A DNA stretch of 64,000 nt. It comes from Cyanobacteria bacterium SBLK (GTDB taxonomy: Bacteria > Cyanobacteriota > Cyanobacteriia > Cyanobacteriales > Spirulinaceae). The notes beneath the pieces are model-generated. The model searched no databases and had not been told where the DNA came from. It saw only the letters and a list, made by a program, of their open reading frames with translations. Made by a program: the position numbers and the translations under genes. The stretch is taken from contig JAGHZQ010000035.1 in assembly GCA_017746715.1 (NCBI GenBank), forward strand, positions 116,786 to 180,785, given 5' to 3'. Below, piece by piece: positions 34,163-42,925 of this stretch. Numbering within the stretch: position 1 is the stretch's first letter; each line of letters starts with the position of its first letter.

Positions 34163-35581
34163 TTAGTTTCTGCGCTGCCAGGCAAACCAAAAGCGGTGCA
34201 GAGAGTTCCTGAACGAGTTTTTGCTAATGCGATCGCGCTGCCATTCTTTTGCAATTTGACTGATGGTTTCCGAAAAACTAGGAGAAATCCCATGCAATTC
34301 AGCCAGGCCATCGAGCTTGCTTCGATTCTGTATGGCAAAAGATAATAAATTAATGAATTCCCCAGCTTCTCGAGCCACAATTGTTGCGCCTAAAATCCTC
34401 CCCGCGGGATTGAGGATAATTTTTACTAAACCCGTCATTTCTTCTGCAAGAATTGCTCTGGGAATTTGCTTCAAGGATTTTTGACAGACAATAATGCGAT
34501 CGCCATATTTTTGTTTGGCTTCCCGTTCGGTTGCGCCAATTCGCGTTAAATTGGGATCGGTAAAGACAATGCGAGGAATTCGATGGCGATCGCTTTTTTT
34601 AAGAGGCAAAAAGAGAGCATTGTCAAGGGCAATATCTACCTGATATTGAGAGAGATTGGGGAGTGTAAATTCTCCTTCAATACTATTGCAAAGATAAACT
34701 TGCGAACGATAGATTTGTTGTTGGGGATTAACCCGTAAATTTTGAGGCTCGATTCCCAATCCTTCTAAATTCAAGTTTTCTAAATCGGGTCTCTCGCCAA
34801 CTGCCCAAATAATCTCATCAACTTCAATCGCACTGTCGCCTACTTGCAACCATTTTTTTCGTGCGATTTTTTGAGCTTGAGTGACGGGAGCATGAGTTAA
34901 AACGGAAATTCCTTCTATTTCTAATTGTGCTTGAAGAATGCGAGTTGCTTCGGGTTCTTCCGAAGATAAAAATTGACCCTCAATAATCAGCGCGACTTTT
35001 TTTCCCAACCGCGTTAAACTCTGCGCTAATTCTACCGCCAAGGGCGTTCCGCCAACGATCGCTAAATTTTGCGGCAGTTGTTGTAAATGATGCGATCGCC
35101 ATAAAAGATCGGGGGTTAAATAGCCAACTTCTTGCAAACCCTCGATTTGAGGGATAAGAGGGCGCGTTCCCATTGCCAAGAGATAAGAACGCGATCTCAA
35201 TTTTCGTCTTTCCACGATAAAAGCTAAATGAGGGCGGCGACAAAATTCCCCCGTCCCTTCAATGAAATCAACTCCTGCAGCACTTAAAATTGCTGGAGAA
35301 TTTTGCTCGGAAATTGTCGCGATCGCTTTTTCAATTCGCGCAATCTCTTGCGTTAGATCGATCTCGTCAATGGATTGTAAGAATCCCAATTTCTGAGCTT
35401 CATTCCATCGATTGTATTTTTGACCTAAATCCTGCAAAGCATAACTATAAAATGCACTGCAACTCCCCGAACAATTTTGAGATACTAAAGCAACGCGCGC
35501 CCGAAGAGATACTGCATTTAATGCAGCATAAACTCCTTCAGGAGTATATCCAATAATCACGAGATCGTATTCAACAGGCAT
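34163..35581 (-). CDS. FAD-dependent pyridine-nucleotide-disulfide-oxidoreductase-like protein lacking the canonical active site
   Basis: 472 residues with the full two-dinucleotide fold of the dihydrolipoyl dehydrogenase group: FAD site VEYDLVIIGYTPEGVYAALNA, NAD(P) site LAIVGGTPLAVELAQSLTRLGK and the interface domain from about residue 335. The redox motif GGTCVNxGCxPSK is not present; the same place reads NCSGSCSAFYSYALQDLG. The C-terminal HPTLSE with the catalytic histidine is replaced by GISPSFSE. It is therefore not a standard dihydrolipoamide or glutathione reductase. The CSGSC pair may form an alternative disulfide. It starts four bases behind cobD, so the two genes are probably co-transcribed. 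Confidence 0.8.
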   Translation of the reverse strand: MPVEYDLVIIGYTPEGVYAALNAVSLRARVALVSQNCSGSCSAFYSYALQDLGQKYNRWNEAQKLGFLQSIDEIDLTQEIARIEKAIATISEQNSPAILSAAGVDFIEGTGEFCRRPHLAFIVERRKLRSRSYLLAMGTRPLIPQIEGLQEVGYLTPDLLWRSHHLQQLPQNLAIVGGTPLAVELAQSLTRLGKKVALIIEGQFLSSEEPEATRILQAQLEIEGISVLTHAPVTQAQKIARKKWLQVGDSAIEVDEIIWAVGERPDLENLNLEGLGIEPQNLRVNPQQQIYRSQVYLCNSIEGEFTLPNLSQYQVDIALDNALFLPLKKSDRHRIPRIVFTDPNLTRIGATEREAKQKYGDRIIVCQKSLKQIPRAILAEEMTGLVKIILNPAGRILGATIVAREAGEFINLLSFAIQNRSKLDGLAELHGISPSFSETISQIAKEWQRDRISKNSFRNSLHRFWFAWQRRN

Positions 35582-35585
35582 TGCT

Positions 35586-36668
35586 TTACTCTTTACTATT
35601 TAGCTCTCCGATGGCTGACGATAAGGCTCCAATCAACCGTTGATTGTCTTCAGGAGAGCGAATGGCAATACGAAAATAGAGATCGCCGAGTTCGGGAAAA
35701 CTCAAACAATCTCGAATGAAAATTTTATTGCTGTTTAATAATTTTAATTGCAATTGAGAGCAAGAATATTGACTTTTTACTAATAAAAAATTAGCCACTC
35801 CTGGAAGGGGAGCAAGACCGGGTAATGCAGCCAGATTTCGAAATAGAAAATCTCGTGCATTGCCCAACCAATCCCAAGTTTGCTGCTGGAATTCGCGATC
35901 GCTTAATACCGCCTCTCCTGCTGCGGCGGCGAGAGCATTAACGCACCAAGGATCGCGCCTTTTTTGCCATCGTTTTAAGCGCTCGGGATGGGCGATTGCA
36001 TAACCCAAACGCAACCCCGGCAAACTGTAAAATTTAGTCAGCGATCGCAAAATGACCAAATTTGGATAGTCTTGAACATAGCTCGCCAAACTTTGCTGTT
36101 CTGAAGGCACGGGGAAGTCCATAAACGCTTCATCCAAAACGACAAGGTCAAAACTATCCAAAAGAGACAGATTTTGCTGAATCGTCCAAAGATGTCCGGT
36201 AGGATTGTGAGGATTATTGAGTAGTAGTCCCGTCTGAGGTGGAGACAGCCAAAGCCCTTCTAGAGAAACATCTGGCATTAAGGGATAAGGGTAAACGCGA
36301 GCCGAAAAAGCCTGTAAACCGCGTTGATAATCGCCAAAAGCAGGAACGGGCAAAATTACCCTTGCCTGCTCGGCGAGATCTTGACAGGCCCAAGTGAGAA
36401 GTTCTGCCGACCCATTCCCCGGTAAAATCCAATCCGGCGGGAGATCGTGCCACCGAGCCAAAGCCGAGCGTAACTGAGGATATTGGGGATCGGGATAGCG
36501 CGAGAGGGAAGTCAAACTCTCTTGAATGGCCGCGATTGCGCTTTGAGGCGGTCCCAAGGGATTAATACTGGCTGAAAAATCCAAGATATCCTCGGGAGAA
36601 CAGCCCGCGATCGCGGCAGCCCAATTTAAGTTACCTCCATGTTCGGGTCGGGAAGAAATCTTGCTCAT
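35586..36668 (-). CDS. cobD: L-threonine-O-3-phosphate decarboxylase-like PLP enzyme
   Basis: 360 residues, fold type I PLP enzyme related to histidinol-phosphate aminotransferase. The opening HGGNLNWAA and LDFSASINPLGPP are the CobD hallmark. PLP contacts visible are NNPHNPTG (151-158), LDEAF (178-182) and the Schiff-base Lys212 in LRSLTKFYSLPGLRLGYA. The enzyme makes aminopropanol phosphate for the lower arm of cobalamin or pseudocobalamin. No other cob gene is near. The gene follows the HU gene by 15 bases on the same strand. Confidence 0.9.
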   Translation of the reverse strand: MSKISSRPEHGGNLNWAAAIAGCSPEDILDFSASINPLGPPQSAIAAIQESLTSLSRYPDPQYPQLRSALARWHDLPPDWILPGNGSAELLTWACQDLAEQARVILPVPAFGDYQRGLQAFSARVYPYPLMPDVSLEGLWLSPPQTGLLLNNPHNPTGHLWTIQQNLSLLDSFDLVVLDEAFMDFPVPSEQQSLASYVQDYPNLVILRSLTKFYSLPGLRLGYAIAHPERLKRWQKRRDPWCVNALAAAAGEAVLSDREFQQQTWDWLGNARDFLFRNLAALPGLAPLPGVANFLLVKSQYSCSQLQLKLLNSNKIFIRDCLSFPELGDLYFRIAIRSPEDNQRLIGALSSAIGELNSKE

Positions 36669-36683
36669 CGGGCCCTGGAAAAA

Positions 36684-36968
36684 TTATTTTTTGTTGGGAG
36701 ACACTTTATCCTTAAACAGTTTCCCTGGCGAAAAAGCCGGAACCTTGGTTGCGGGGATGAGCATCGTTTCCCCGGTTTTGGGATTGCGCCCTTCTCGTTC
36801 CTTGCGATCGCGCGGTTCAAAAGAACCAAATCCAACCAAGGTCACTTTCTCCCCATCGGCGACGGTTTCCATAATGGTTTCAATGGTGGCGCTAATGATT
36901 GCATCGGCCTCTTTTTTGGTTACGCTGGCTCTTGTGGCCACCATATCCACTAATTCCCCTTTATTCAT
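36684..36968 (-). CDS. hupB: HU-type DNA-binding protein
   Basis: 94 residues, typical of HU. It starts MNKGELVDMVATRASVTKKE and has VTLVGFGSFEPRDRKEREGRNPKTGETMLIPA, which carries the beta-arm with the family motif GRNPKTGE. HU bends and compacts DNA as a dimer. The tail (KDKVSPNKK) is basic. It heads a run with cobD and the flavoprotein, with a 339-base leader. Confidence 0.95.
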   Translation of the reverse strand: MNKGELVDMVATRASVTKKEADAIISATIETIMETVADGEKVTLVGFGSFEPRDRKEREGRNPKTGETMLIPATKVPAFSPGKLFKDKVSPNKK

Positions 36969-37307
36969 GAAATTTATCTCCCGTGTTCTAATGTGTTTTT
37001 GTTAACACTTGTTAGTTCAGTTTGGAAAAGCCTGCGAGGATTTCTCCACTCTTGGTGCTGAAATCCCCGTAGGCTCAAAGATTCACGCTCATTATTCTAA
37101 GCGTAGAAAGCTAAATTTGGATCGCTGAAAGTACGAATTTTAAGGTTATTTCTCGATTTTCCCCCCATTTATTAGCATTTTCAATGCTTTTGAAGGTCAT
37201 TATAGTGCATTTGTTTATGGTTGGTTTTAGTTTCTCCCCCTCCCAAGAGGGTTGAGGGGGGTGGGTCGGGGTTGAGGGAAGGTTGTTGGAATTCCAATCC
37301 CTAAAAC
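36969..37307. promoter_or_regulatory. HU leader and intergenic space to the UbiB-like gene
   Basis: No gene is seen. The half near the UbiB-like gene holds a G-rich repeat (37231-37280) with a short hairpin CCCTC-CCAA-GAGGG and runs of GGGGTTGAGGG type. The other half must carry the HU promoter. Confidence 0.4.
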
Positions 37308-39020
37308 CTAATCTTGTCCGATAGTCATCAAAGCGGCAACGCGATCGCTGGACATTTCTTTGATGGCATTCCAGGCCACATCGAAAATGCGATTGGGCTG
37401 AAACTCATCTTTGACTAAATCCCAGAGTCGCTGCACTTCTGCGGTATGCAAGCGATCGTTTTCCGTCAGGGCTAAAAGGATTTGCTGTCGTAAATAGCGA
37501 CCCTCATCGGACAGGAGATATTGCAGTCCCAGTTGTGCGGTAGGAAGCAAATCTAAATTACCGTCGGTTTGAGCGATCGCCAGCATATTTTCCAGTCGTT
37601 CCCATTTAAATTTGCCATCGTGAATGAGAACTTCCAACAAGCGACGGCGCATGGCGGGAGATTCGCCTCGCAGCAAGCGTTTGGCCACATAGGGATAAGC
37701 GACTTCGACGATGCTGAATTCCGGATCTAGGGTCAGTGCCAAGCCTTCTTGGGTGACGAGCGATCGAATAATCAGGGAAAATTTAGCCGGGACGCGGAAG
37801 GGATAATCGTACATCAACTCGGAAAACTCGTCGGTGATAGTTTTGAAATTAAAATCTTTCACCTTTTCCCCCATGGCATTGCCCAGAACTTTTTCAAGGG
37901 CGGGAATAATAGGAGTAATATCGGTTTCCGATGCTAAAAATCCGAGGGTTTTAAAATCATCCGCCAAGCGGTAATAATCGCGATTGATGAGATGAACGAC
38001 AGAAGCAGCAAGAGTTTCTTTAGTCTGCTCGTTTAACTGATCCATCATGCCAAAATCGATATAAGCCATGCGTCCGTCGGGCATGGCAAATAAATTTCCG
38101 GGATGGGGATCGGCGTGGAAAAAGCCAAATTCTAGAAGTTGTCGCAGTCCCGAAACGACACCGATTTTAACGACTTCATTGGGATCGACTCCCGCAGCTT
38201 CAATACTTGCCGTATCCGTCAGTTTAAAACCGTCGATCCATTCCAAGGTGAGGACGCGATCGCTGGTATAGCGCCAATAAATTGCCGGGACTTTGACGGT
38301 AGAATCCTCGCTAAAATTAGTGGCAAACTTTTCCGCATTGCGAGCTTCGTTAAAGTAGTCGATTTCTTCAAATAATTTTGTGCCGAATTCATCGACAATT
38401 AAAGTCAGATCGTGACCCATATTTAAAGGCAACCACGGCGCGATCCAACTTGCCGTCCAGCGCATTAAATACAGATCGAGAGTAATAGTGGGACGCAAAT
38501 TCGGTCGCTGTACTTTAACGGCTACTTTTTCACCGGTGTAGAGTTCGGCTTGATAAACTTGTCCGAGACTGGCGGCGGCAACAGGATTCGGGGAAATTTC
38601 TCGATAGGTTTCTTCGAGGCTGCGATCTAAATCTTGCTCGATAATGGCAAACGCAGTCTCATTATCGAAGGGAGGCAGGCGATCTTGCAATTTCACCAGT
38701 TCGGCGAGAAAATCTTTTTGCACCAGATCCGGTCGCGTGGAGAGGGCTTGACCGACTTTAATGAAGGTGGTTCCCAAACGGGTCAGGGTTTGGCGCAAAT
38801 CCGTCGCCCGTTTCAACTTGTTTTTTTCGGTGACGTTTCGCCAGCGATCGAGGAGGAAGCGAAGAACAAAGCCGCCGAGATACCAAATAATGAGGAAGGC
38901 TCGCCAAAAGACCAACCAAGGCCTATAGCGGTAGTATTTCGCGATCGCTTGCGGATTGTAACGCCGCGATCGCTCTCGCGGGGGCTGACCGTCATCAGAA
39001 ACAAGTTGATATTGACTCAC
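37308..39020 (-). CDS. ABC1/UbiB (AarF)-family atypical kinase
   Basis: 570 residues. The family's N-terminal KxGQ motif is seen in TTFIKVGQALSTRPDLV (about residue 107). The Ala-rich nucleotide loop is AAASLGQVYQAELYTGEKVAVKVQRP, the catalytic-loop region is FFHADPHPGNLFAMPDGRMAYIDFGMMD, with the DFG-like motif in the same stretch. These proteins bind ATP and act in quinone or tocopherol and prenyl-lipid metabolism; several paralogues exist per cyanobacterial genome. No quinone gene is adjacent. The gene stands alone with its own 257-base upstream space. Confidence 0.93.
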   Translation of the reverse strand: MSQYQLVSDDGQPPRERSRRYNPQAIAKYYRYRPWLVFWRAFLIIWYLGGFVLRFLLDRWRNVTEKNKLKRATDLRQTLTRLGTTFIKVGQALSTRPDLVQKDFLAELVKLQDRLPPFDNETAFAIIEQDLDRSLEETYREISPNPVAAASLGQVYQAELYTGEKVAVKVQRPNLRPTITLDLYLMRWTASWIAPWLPLNMGHDLTLIVDEFGTKLFEEIDYFNEARNAEKFATNFSEDSTVKVPAIYWRYTSDRVLTLEWIDGFKLTDTASIEAAGVDPNEVVKIGVVSGLRQLLEFGFFHADPHPGNLFAMPDGRMAYIDFGMMDQLNEQTKETLAASVVHLINRDYYRLADDFKTLGFLASETDITPIIPALEKVLGNAMGEKVKDFNFKTITDEFSELMYDYPFRVPAKFSLIIRSLVTQEGLALTLDPEFSIVEVAYPYVAKRLLRGESPAMRRRLLEVLIHDGKFKWERLENMLAIAQTDGNLDLLPTAQLGLQYLLSDEGRYLRQQILLALTENDRLHTAEVQRLWDLVKDEFQPNRIFDVAWNAIKEMSSDRVAALMTIGQD

Positions 39021-39277
39021 AAGATTTTTTGACCTCTCGAGTGCAAAGATTCTTTACCTTTAGTATACAAAAACACAAAGTTTTGTTAACAGGATAAGGA
39101 ACATTTTTCCCTCTTCAGGAAGAGAATGGGGCGATCGCTCGAGTTTTTGGGTCAAGCTGGGTCAGGGTTTGACCCGATTGAATCGTCTAGTGAAAAATAA
39201 GATAAAGATTTGTAAATAAACGTTAAGATAATATCTTTGTTTGTGGTTAGAGTGGGAAATCGACCGAATTTTGCGGG

Positions 39278-40498
39278 TTAATTCCCTTGCAAAGCCGCGA
39301 TCGCGCTGCGATAAACCATTAATAAACGGATTTCATCGAGAGGGCGATCGTCATTCCACGTTAATGCCAAACAATAGCGACGGCCTTTTCGATCGGTAAG
39401 TTGGGTCGTAAAATTAAGTACGCCGGGTTCCGATCCTCCCTTAAAGGAAACTCGCTCCCACATTTTGGGATTGACAATGCCCGGATTGACGGACATTAAG
39501 GGTAAATCTCCTACTTCTGCCATTAATTGGCACAGTTCTCGACTGCTAAAAAACCATTCCACATCAACGGCTACCGGATTGCCAGAAAATATATTCACTT
39601 GGGGTAAAGAAGCCGATCTCGCTGCTGCTAAAATTCGTCTTTTTTCTGCTTCATTCCCGGCACGATATTGCTGCAAAAATCTTTGATTGTCGGGATTCTT
39701 TAAAATAAAGGCCTCCCGCGTTGTTAAAAAGGGACGATTGCGGGCTGAAAATGCTTCTACTGTTTCTCGTCCCAACAGAGCAATCAACGCATCCGTCGCC
39801 GTATTATCGCTGAGAGAAATCATTAAAGTTGCCAAAGTGTGTACGGTTATAGGAAAACCTTCTCGCCAATCTTGTAACATTCCCGAAGGCAAACTTTGCC
39901 ATTGAGATTTGAGTTTGACGACTTCATCCCATGCAAAGTTTCCTTGGTTAATTTCTTGCTTTAATGCCGCCAATACTGCTAATTTAAATGCCGATCCCAC
40001 GGCTAAAGGGCGATCGCTTTGTAAATGAGCAATCGTTTGTCCGTCTTCGAGGGCTAAAAAGCTCACTTCTCCAGAAAATTCTCGTAACTGTCGTACAATT
40101 TCCTCCCAACTCAATATCTGATTTCCAATGGGAGGTTGAAACAACAGATAAATAATCCTTCCCTCTCGATTTAAACGAATTTGCACCGGTACGCTTCCCT
40201 GCTCAAAAACCAGCAAATAACCGTCTTCTGCTTCTCGAACGGTTTGATAAGTTCCCAGAGTTTGCCGAATTTGTTCGAGAATTTTCCCAATATCCGTTAG
40301 AGAGATTTCCTCGAGAAATAAGGGGTCAAACCATTTCTCATCGGGTGCAGAGTCCGTAAATAAGCGATCGAGAACGGTTATGGGAGCGCGATCGCTCTCG
40401 ACTTGAATTTGTGCGATTTCAGGAGAGGCGATCGTTACCCCTTGCACCTGCAACCACAACAAAGGAAGAATAAAAAATCCAAAGAAAATTTTTTTCAC
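39278..40498 (-). CDS. Class A beta-lactamase-like serine hydrolase, secreted
   Basis: 406 residues. The signal peptide is MKKIFFGFFILPLLWLQVQG. A Cys-free N-terminal domain (about 30-140, a beta-rich region, LLVFEQGSVPVQIRLNREGRIIYLLFQPP) precedes the hydrolase. The catalytic motifs of the penicillin-binding/beta-lactamase fold are all present: Ser169-Ala-Phe-Lys172, SDN at 230-232 and Lys353-Gly-Gly. It may be a beta-lactamase, a small D,D-peptidase or an esterase; the extra N-terminal domain is unlike simple class A enzymes and resembles immunoglobulin-like domains found in related hydrolases. The gene lies 47 bases beyond the HAMP gene, same strand. Confidence 0.85.
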   Translation of the reverse strand: MKKIFFGFFILPLLWLQVQGVTIASPEIAQIQVESDRAPITVLDRLFTDSAPDEKWFDPLFLEEISLTDIGKILEQIRQTLGTYQTVREAEDGYLLVFEQGSVPVQIRLNREGRIIYLLFQPPIGNQILSWEEIVRQLREFSGEVSFLALEDGQTIAHLQSDRPLAVGSAFKLAVLAALKQEINQGNFAWDEVVKLKSQWQSLPSGMLQDWREGFPITVHTLATLMISLSDNTATDALIALLGRETVEAFSARNRPFLTTREAFILKNPDNQRFLQQYRAGNEAEKRRILAAARSASLPQVNIFSGNPVAVDVEWFFSSRELCQLMAEVGDLPLMSVNPGIVNPKMWERVSFKGGSEPGVLNFTTQLTDRKGRRYCLALTWNDDRPLDEIRLLMVYRSAIAALQGN

Positions 40499-40506
40499 GA
40501 TGGTTA

Positions 40507-40537
40507 TTTTGAATTTTGAATTGATAATTTTGAATTA
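40507..40537. repeat. Dispersed TTTTGAATT-type simple repeat
   Basis: Several TTTTGAATT units between the hydrolase and the HAMP protein gene. Confidence 0.6.
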
Positions 40538-40545
40538 AATTGATT

Positions 40546-41565
40546 TTACCCTTTTTTATTGCGATTGCGACCGCGCAACTCTCGAGCTTTTGCTTGCAAA
40601 TCTTGAAAAAAGTCCGATTCGACAATAGAATCGACTTGTTGTTTTCGCTTCACCTGATCGATCTCGATTTTCAGAACTTTAACTTGTTCTTTCAGGCTTT
40701 CTTCCCGCTTGCGAACCTTCTCCACCATCAGATCGAAGACGGAAGCAAGAGTGCCAATTTCATCAGAAAAGCGCCTTTGAATAAAGGAAGAAAGATCGAG
40801 GTTATAAGTTCCTTCACCAATTTGTTCTGCTGCTTTCGTTAAGTTAGCAATGGGTTTTGTGACCACCCCAGAAATTAATAAAACCAAAATAAAAAGCGTT
40901 CCATAAGTCACGGTAAACGCAACAAAAATACGCCCGCGCACGGCTTTTTGAACTTCATTGACATAATCGGCTTTAAAGTCTACGCCGATCGCGGCAACCT
41001 TTTTTCCGTCTTCGTTTTCGAGGGGTCGATAACCCGTAATCCAACTCCCCCAACGGTCTTTATAAGGTTTGTCCCTAACCGTTAGTTCGCTCAACCCTTG
41101 ATAGATTGTTGTTGTCGGTTCGTAATATTCTAAAAACTTTGCTCCTTCAAAATTACGAGATGTATTGGCTGCGCTGCCGCTACCGACAAAAACGACCGTG
41201 TTGGGTTTGGGTCCTTTAACATAGGTATAAACATAGGCGCGAGGTTCGATTTTCTCTACAGTCGCCAACCATTGAACGTGTTCCCAATAGCGAGTATCGG
41301 TAACATCGCGATACCCTTTCGGTTTCGATTTTCTCGTTTTAGATAAGGCAAGTAATTCTTCTCCATTAACACCTTGAGCGGCAGCTTTCATCGTATCGAG
41401 AAGATCGGCTTTAATTCGTCGCAAAGCCGTTTCTGTGGCAAATTGATAAAACCAATAATAAGCGACTGCAAATACACCGCTAAACACGATCGTGAATAGC
41501 AGGAGCATCTTGATCTTTAGACTAACAAAACCAGAAAATTTATTGTTTTGTTTTATTTTTTTCAT
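40546..41565 (-). CDS. HAMP-domain membrane sensor without an output domain
   Basis: 339 residues. TM1 (MLLLFTIVFSGVFAVAYYWFYQF) and TM2 (IFVAFTVTYGTLFILVLLISGVV) flank a periplasmic sensing region of about 155 residues that resembles Cache-like domains. HAMP follows (PIANLTKAAEQIGEGTYNLDL, then DEIGTLASVFDLMVEKV), then a coiled coil and a basic tail (FFQDLQAKARELRGRNRNKKG). There is no kinase, cyclase or methyl-accepting domain. The gene follows an MFS transporter after 17 bases, so it may report on or gate that transporter; this is inference from position. Confidence 0.85.
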   Translation of the reverse strand: MKKIKQNNKFSGFVSLKIKMLLLFTIVFSGVFAVAYYWFYQFATETALRRIKADLLDTMKAAAQGVNGEELLALSKTRKSKPKGYRDVTDTRYWEHVQWLATVEKIEPRAYVYTYVKGPKPNTVVFVGSGSAANTSRNFEGAKFLEYYEPTTTIYQGLSELTVRDKPYKDRWGSWITGYRPLENEDGKKVAAIGVDFKADYVNEVQKAVRGRIFVAFTVTYGTLFILVLLISGVVTKPIANLTKAAEQIGEGTYNLDLSSFIQRRFSDEIGTLASVFDLMVEKVRKREESLKEQVKVLKIEIDQVKRKQQVDSIVESDFFQDLQAKARELRGRNRNKKG

Positions 41566-41582
41566 TCTTATTTCTCCAGACT

Positions 41583-42923
41583 TTAAAATTTTAGTTTATC
41601 AATTACGCTTTGTCCGCGCTGTCTTCGTTTTAATCGCCAATTGAGCAGACTCACATCATAGTATTTTCGCATTTGCAGGATCGACCACAAGGTGAATAAA
41701 GACGTTAAAACCGCGATTGCGAGATAAACGTAAAAATACCCGGAAATCTGCCAGTGAATACCCGCCCAAACAATTCCCCCCGTAACAATGCAACCAATAA
41801 TTGTTCCCGTCGCAAAAAGGTAGCTATCCATAAACAAACTCACGCGTCCTCGGCGCTCTAAAGGAACGAGAGATTGAATCGATTTGCGGGCAGATTGATC
41901 GACGGTTAATTGTACGATTTTAGATAAGGAAAAACCACCAATACCGCCGATCGCGCTGGGAAAGACGATCGTGACGATGGACGCGATCGCTTGGGCCAAG
42001 GGTAAAAAGAAAAAACTATTTTTTAAGGAAAGAAATTCAAGAATGCGACTGGTTAAAAAGGCTTGTACGAACCAAGCTACGGCAATCAGTCCCAATCGAT
42101 AAAGACTATAAAATTGCTGATAGCTGTAAAAATCGGGAAAACTTTCATTGGAAACGACTAAAAAGCGAAACTCAAAAATGGTCAAACAAATATTAATCGC
42201 AATAATGGCAATAGTGAGATAGCGGAATGATGAAACTTCCCGCACGAACTCGCCTCCTTCGGTGAAGGTTTCTAGCAGATTGCCGGATTGGCGACGGCGG
42301 GGTCGCAGGCGGAAATCGTTCAATCCGATTCGTAAAATGCCATAAGCACTTAAATAAATAACAACGTTCAATAAAAGCAATTCTTCAACTTGGAAGCCAA
42401 AATAGTTAGCGAGACTGGGAAAAATCGCCGCGATCGCCAGACCGAGAATTTGCCCGGCAAAATTTCCCGTGGCAATAATGGGAAATAAGCGCTTGGCTTG
42501 CGCTAAAGTTAAAATATCATTGGCCAGAATCCAAAAAACAAGAGGAAAAAAGAGTAACTGCTGCTCTGCCAATAAATATAATAAAGTATAGTTAATACCG
42601 CTCGGAACTTGAAACGCAAAGAGCAAGCGCAGGATCGACAGCAACAGCGCGTAAGCAAAGCACATCCCCCCCATCAAATCGCGACGGTTAAAGCGATCGA
42701 CAAATAAGGATTGCAATCCCGCCAGAGCGATCGTCAGCCCCATATCCACCAACCAAACCAGCAAAATACGATTGGGTCCGACAGTGCTCAGAAAACCACT
42801 CACGGCCACAACATCCGAAATTTGCCTGGCGAGGGAATTACTCAACAATAAAAAGCCCAAAACAAGGACGAGCTTGCTTTCTCCGGATTTGAGGCGAAAA
42901 AGACGGCTGAGAAATGCCTTCAT
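41583..42923 (-). CDS. MFS-like transporter, ATP/ADP-translocase-related type
   Basis: 446 residues with about 12 helices. The N-terminal helices (KLVLVLGFLLLSNSLARQISDVVAVSGFLS) and the loop FFPLVFWILANDILTLAQAKRLFPIIATGNFAGQILG resemble the nucleotide-transporter branch known from NTT/TLC carriers. Charged loops carry FNRRDLMGGM. The tail is basic (LNWRLKRRQRGQSVIDKLKF). The substrate is unknown. It is two bases from the end of argF and co-oriented with the HAMP gene. Confidence 0.75.
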   Translation of the reverse strand: MKAFLSRLFRLKSGESKLVLVLGFLLLSNSLARQISDVVAVSGFLSTVGPNRILLVWLVDMGLTIALAGLQSLFVDRFNRRDLMGGMCFAYALLLSILRLLFAFQVPSGINYTLLYLLAEQQLLFFPLVFWILANDILTLAQAKRLFPIIATGNFAGQILGLAIAAIFPSLANYFGFQVEELLLLNVVIYLSAYGILRIGLNDFRLRPRRRQSGNLLETFTEGGEFVREVSSFRYLTIAIIAINICLTIFEFRFLVVSNESFPDFYSYQQFYSLYRLGLIAVAWFVQAFLTSRILEFLSLKNSFFFLPLAQAIASIVTIVFPSAIGGIGGFSLSKIVQLTVDQSARKSIQSLVPLERRGRVSLFMDSYLFATGTIIGCIVTGGIVWAGIHWQISGYFYVYLAIAVLTSLFTLWSILQMRKYYDVSLLNWRLKRRQRGQSVIDKLKF

Positions 42924-42925
42924 AA

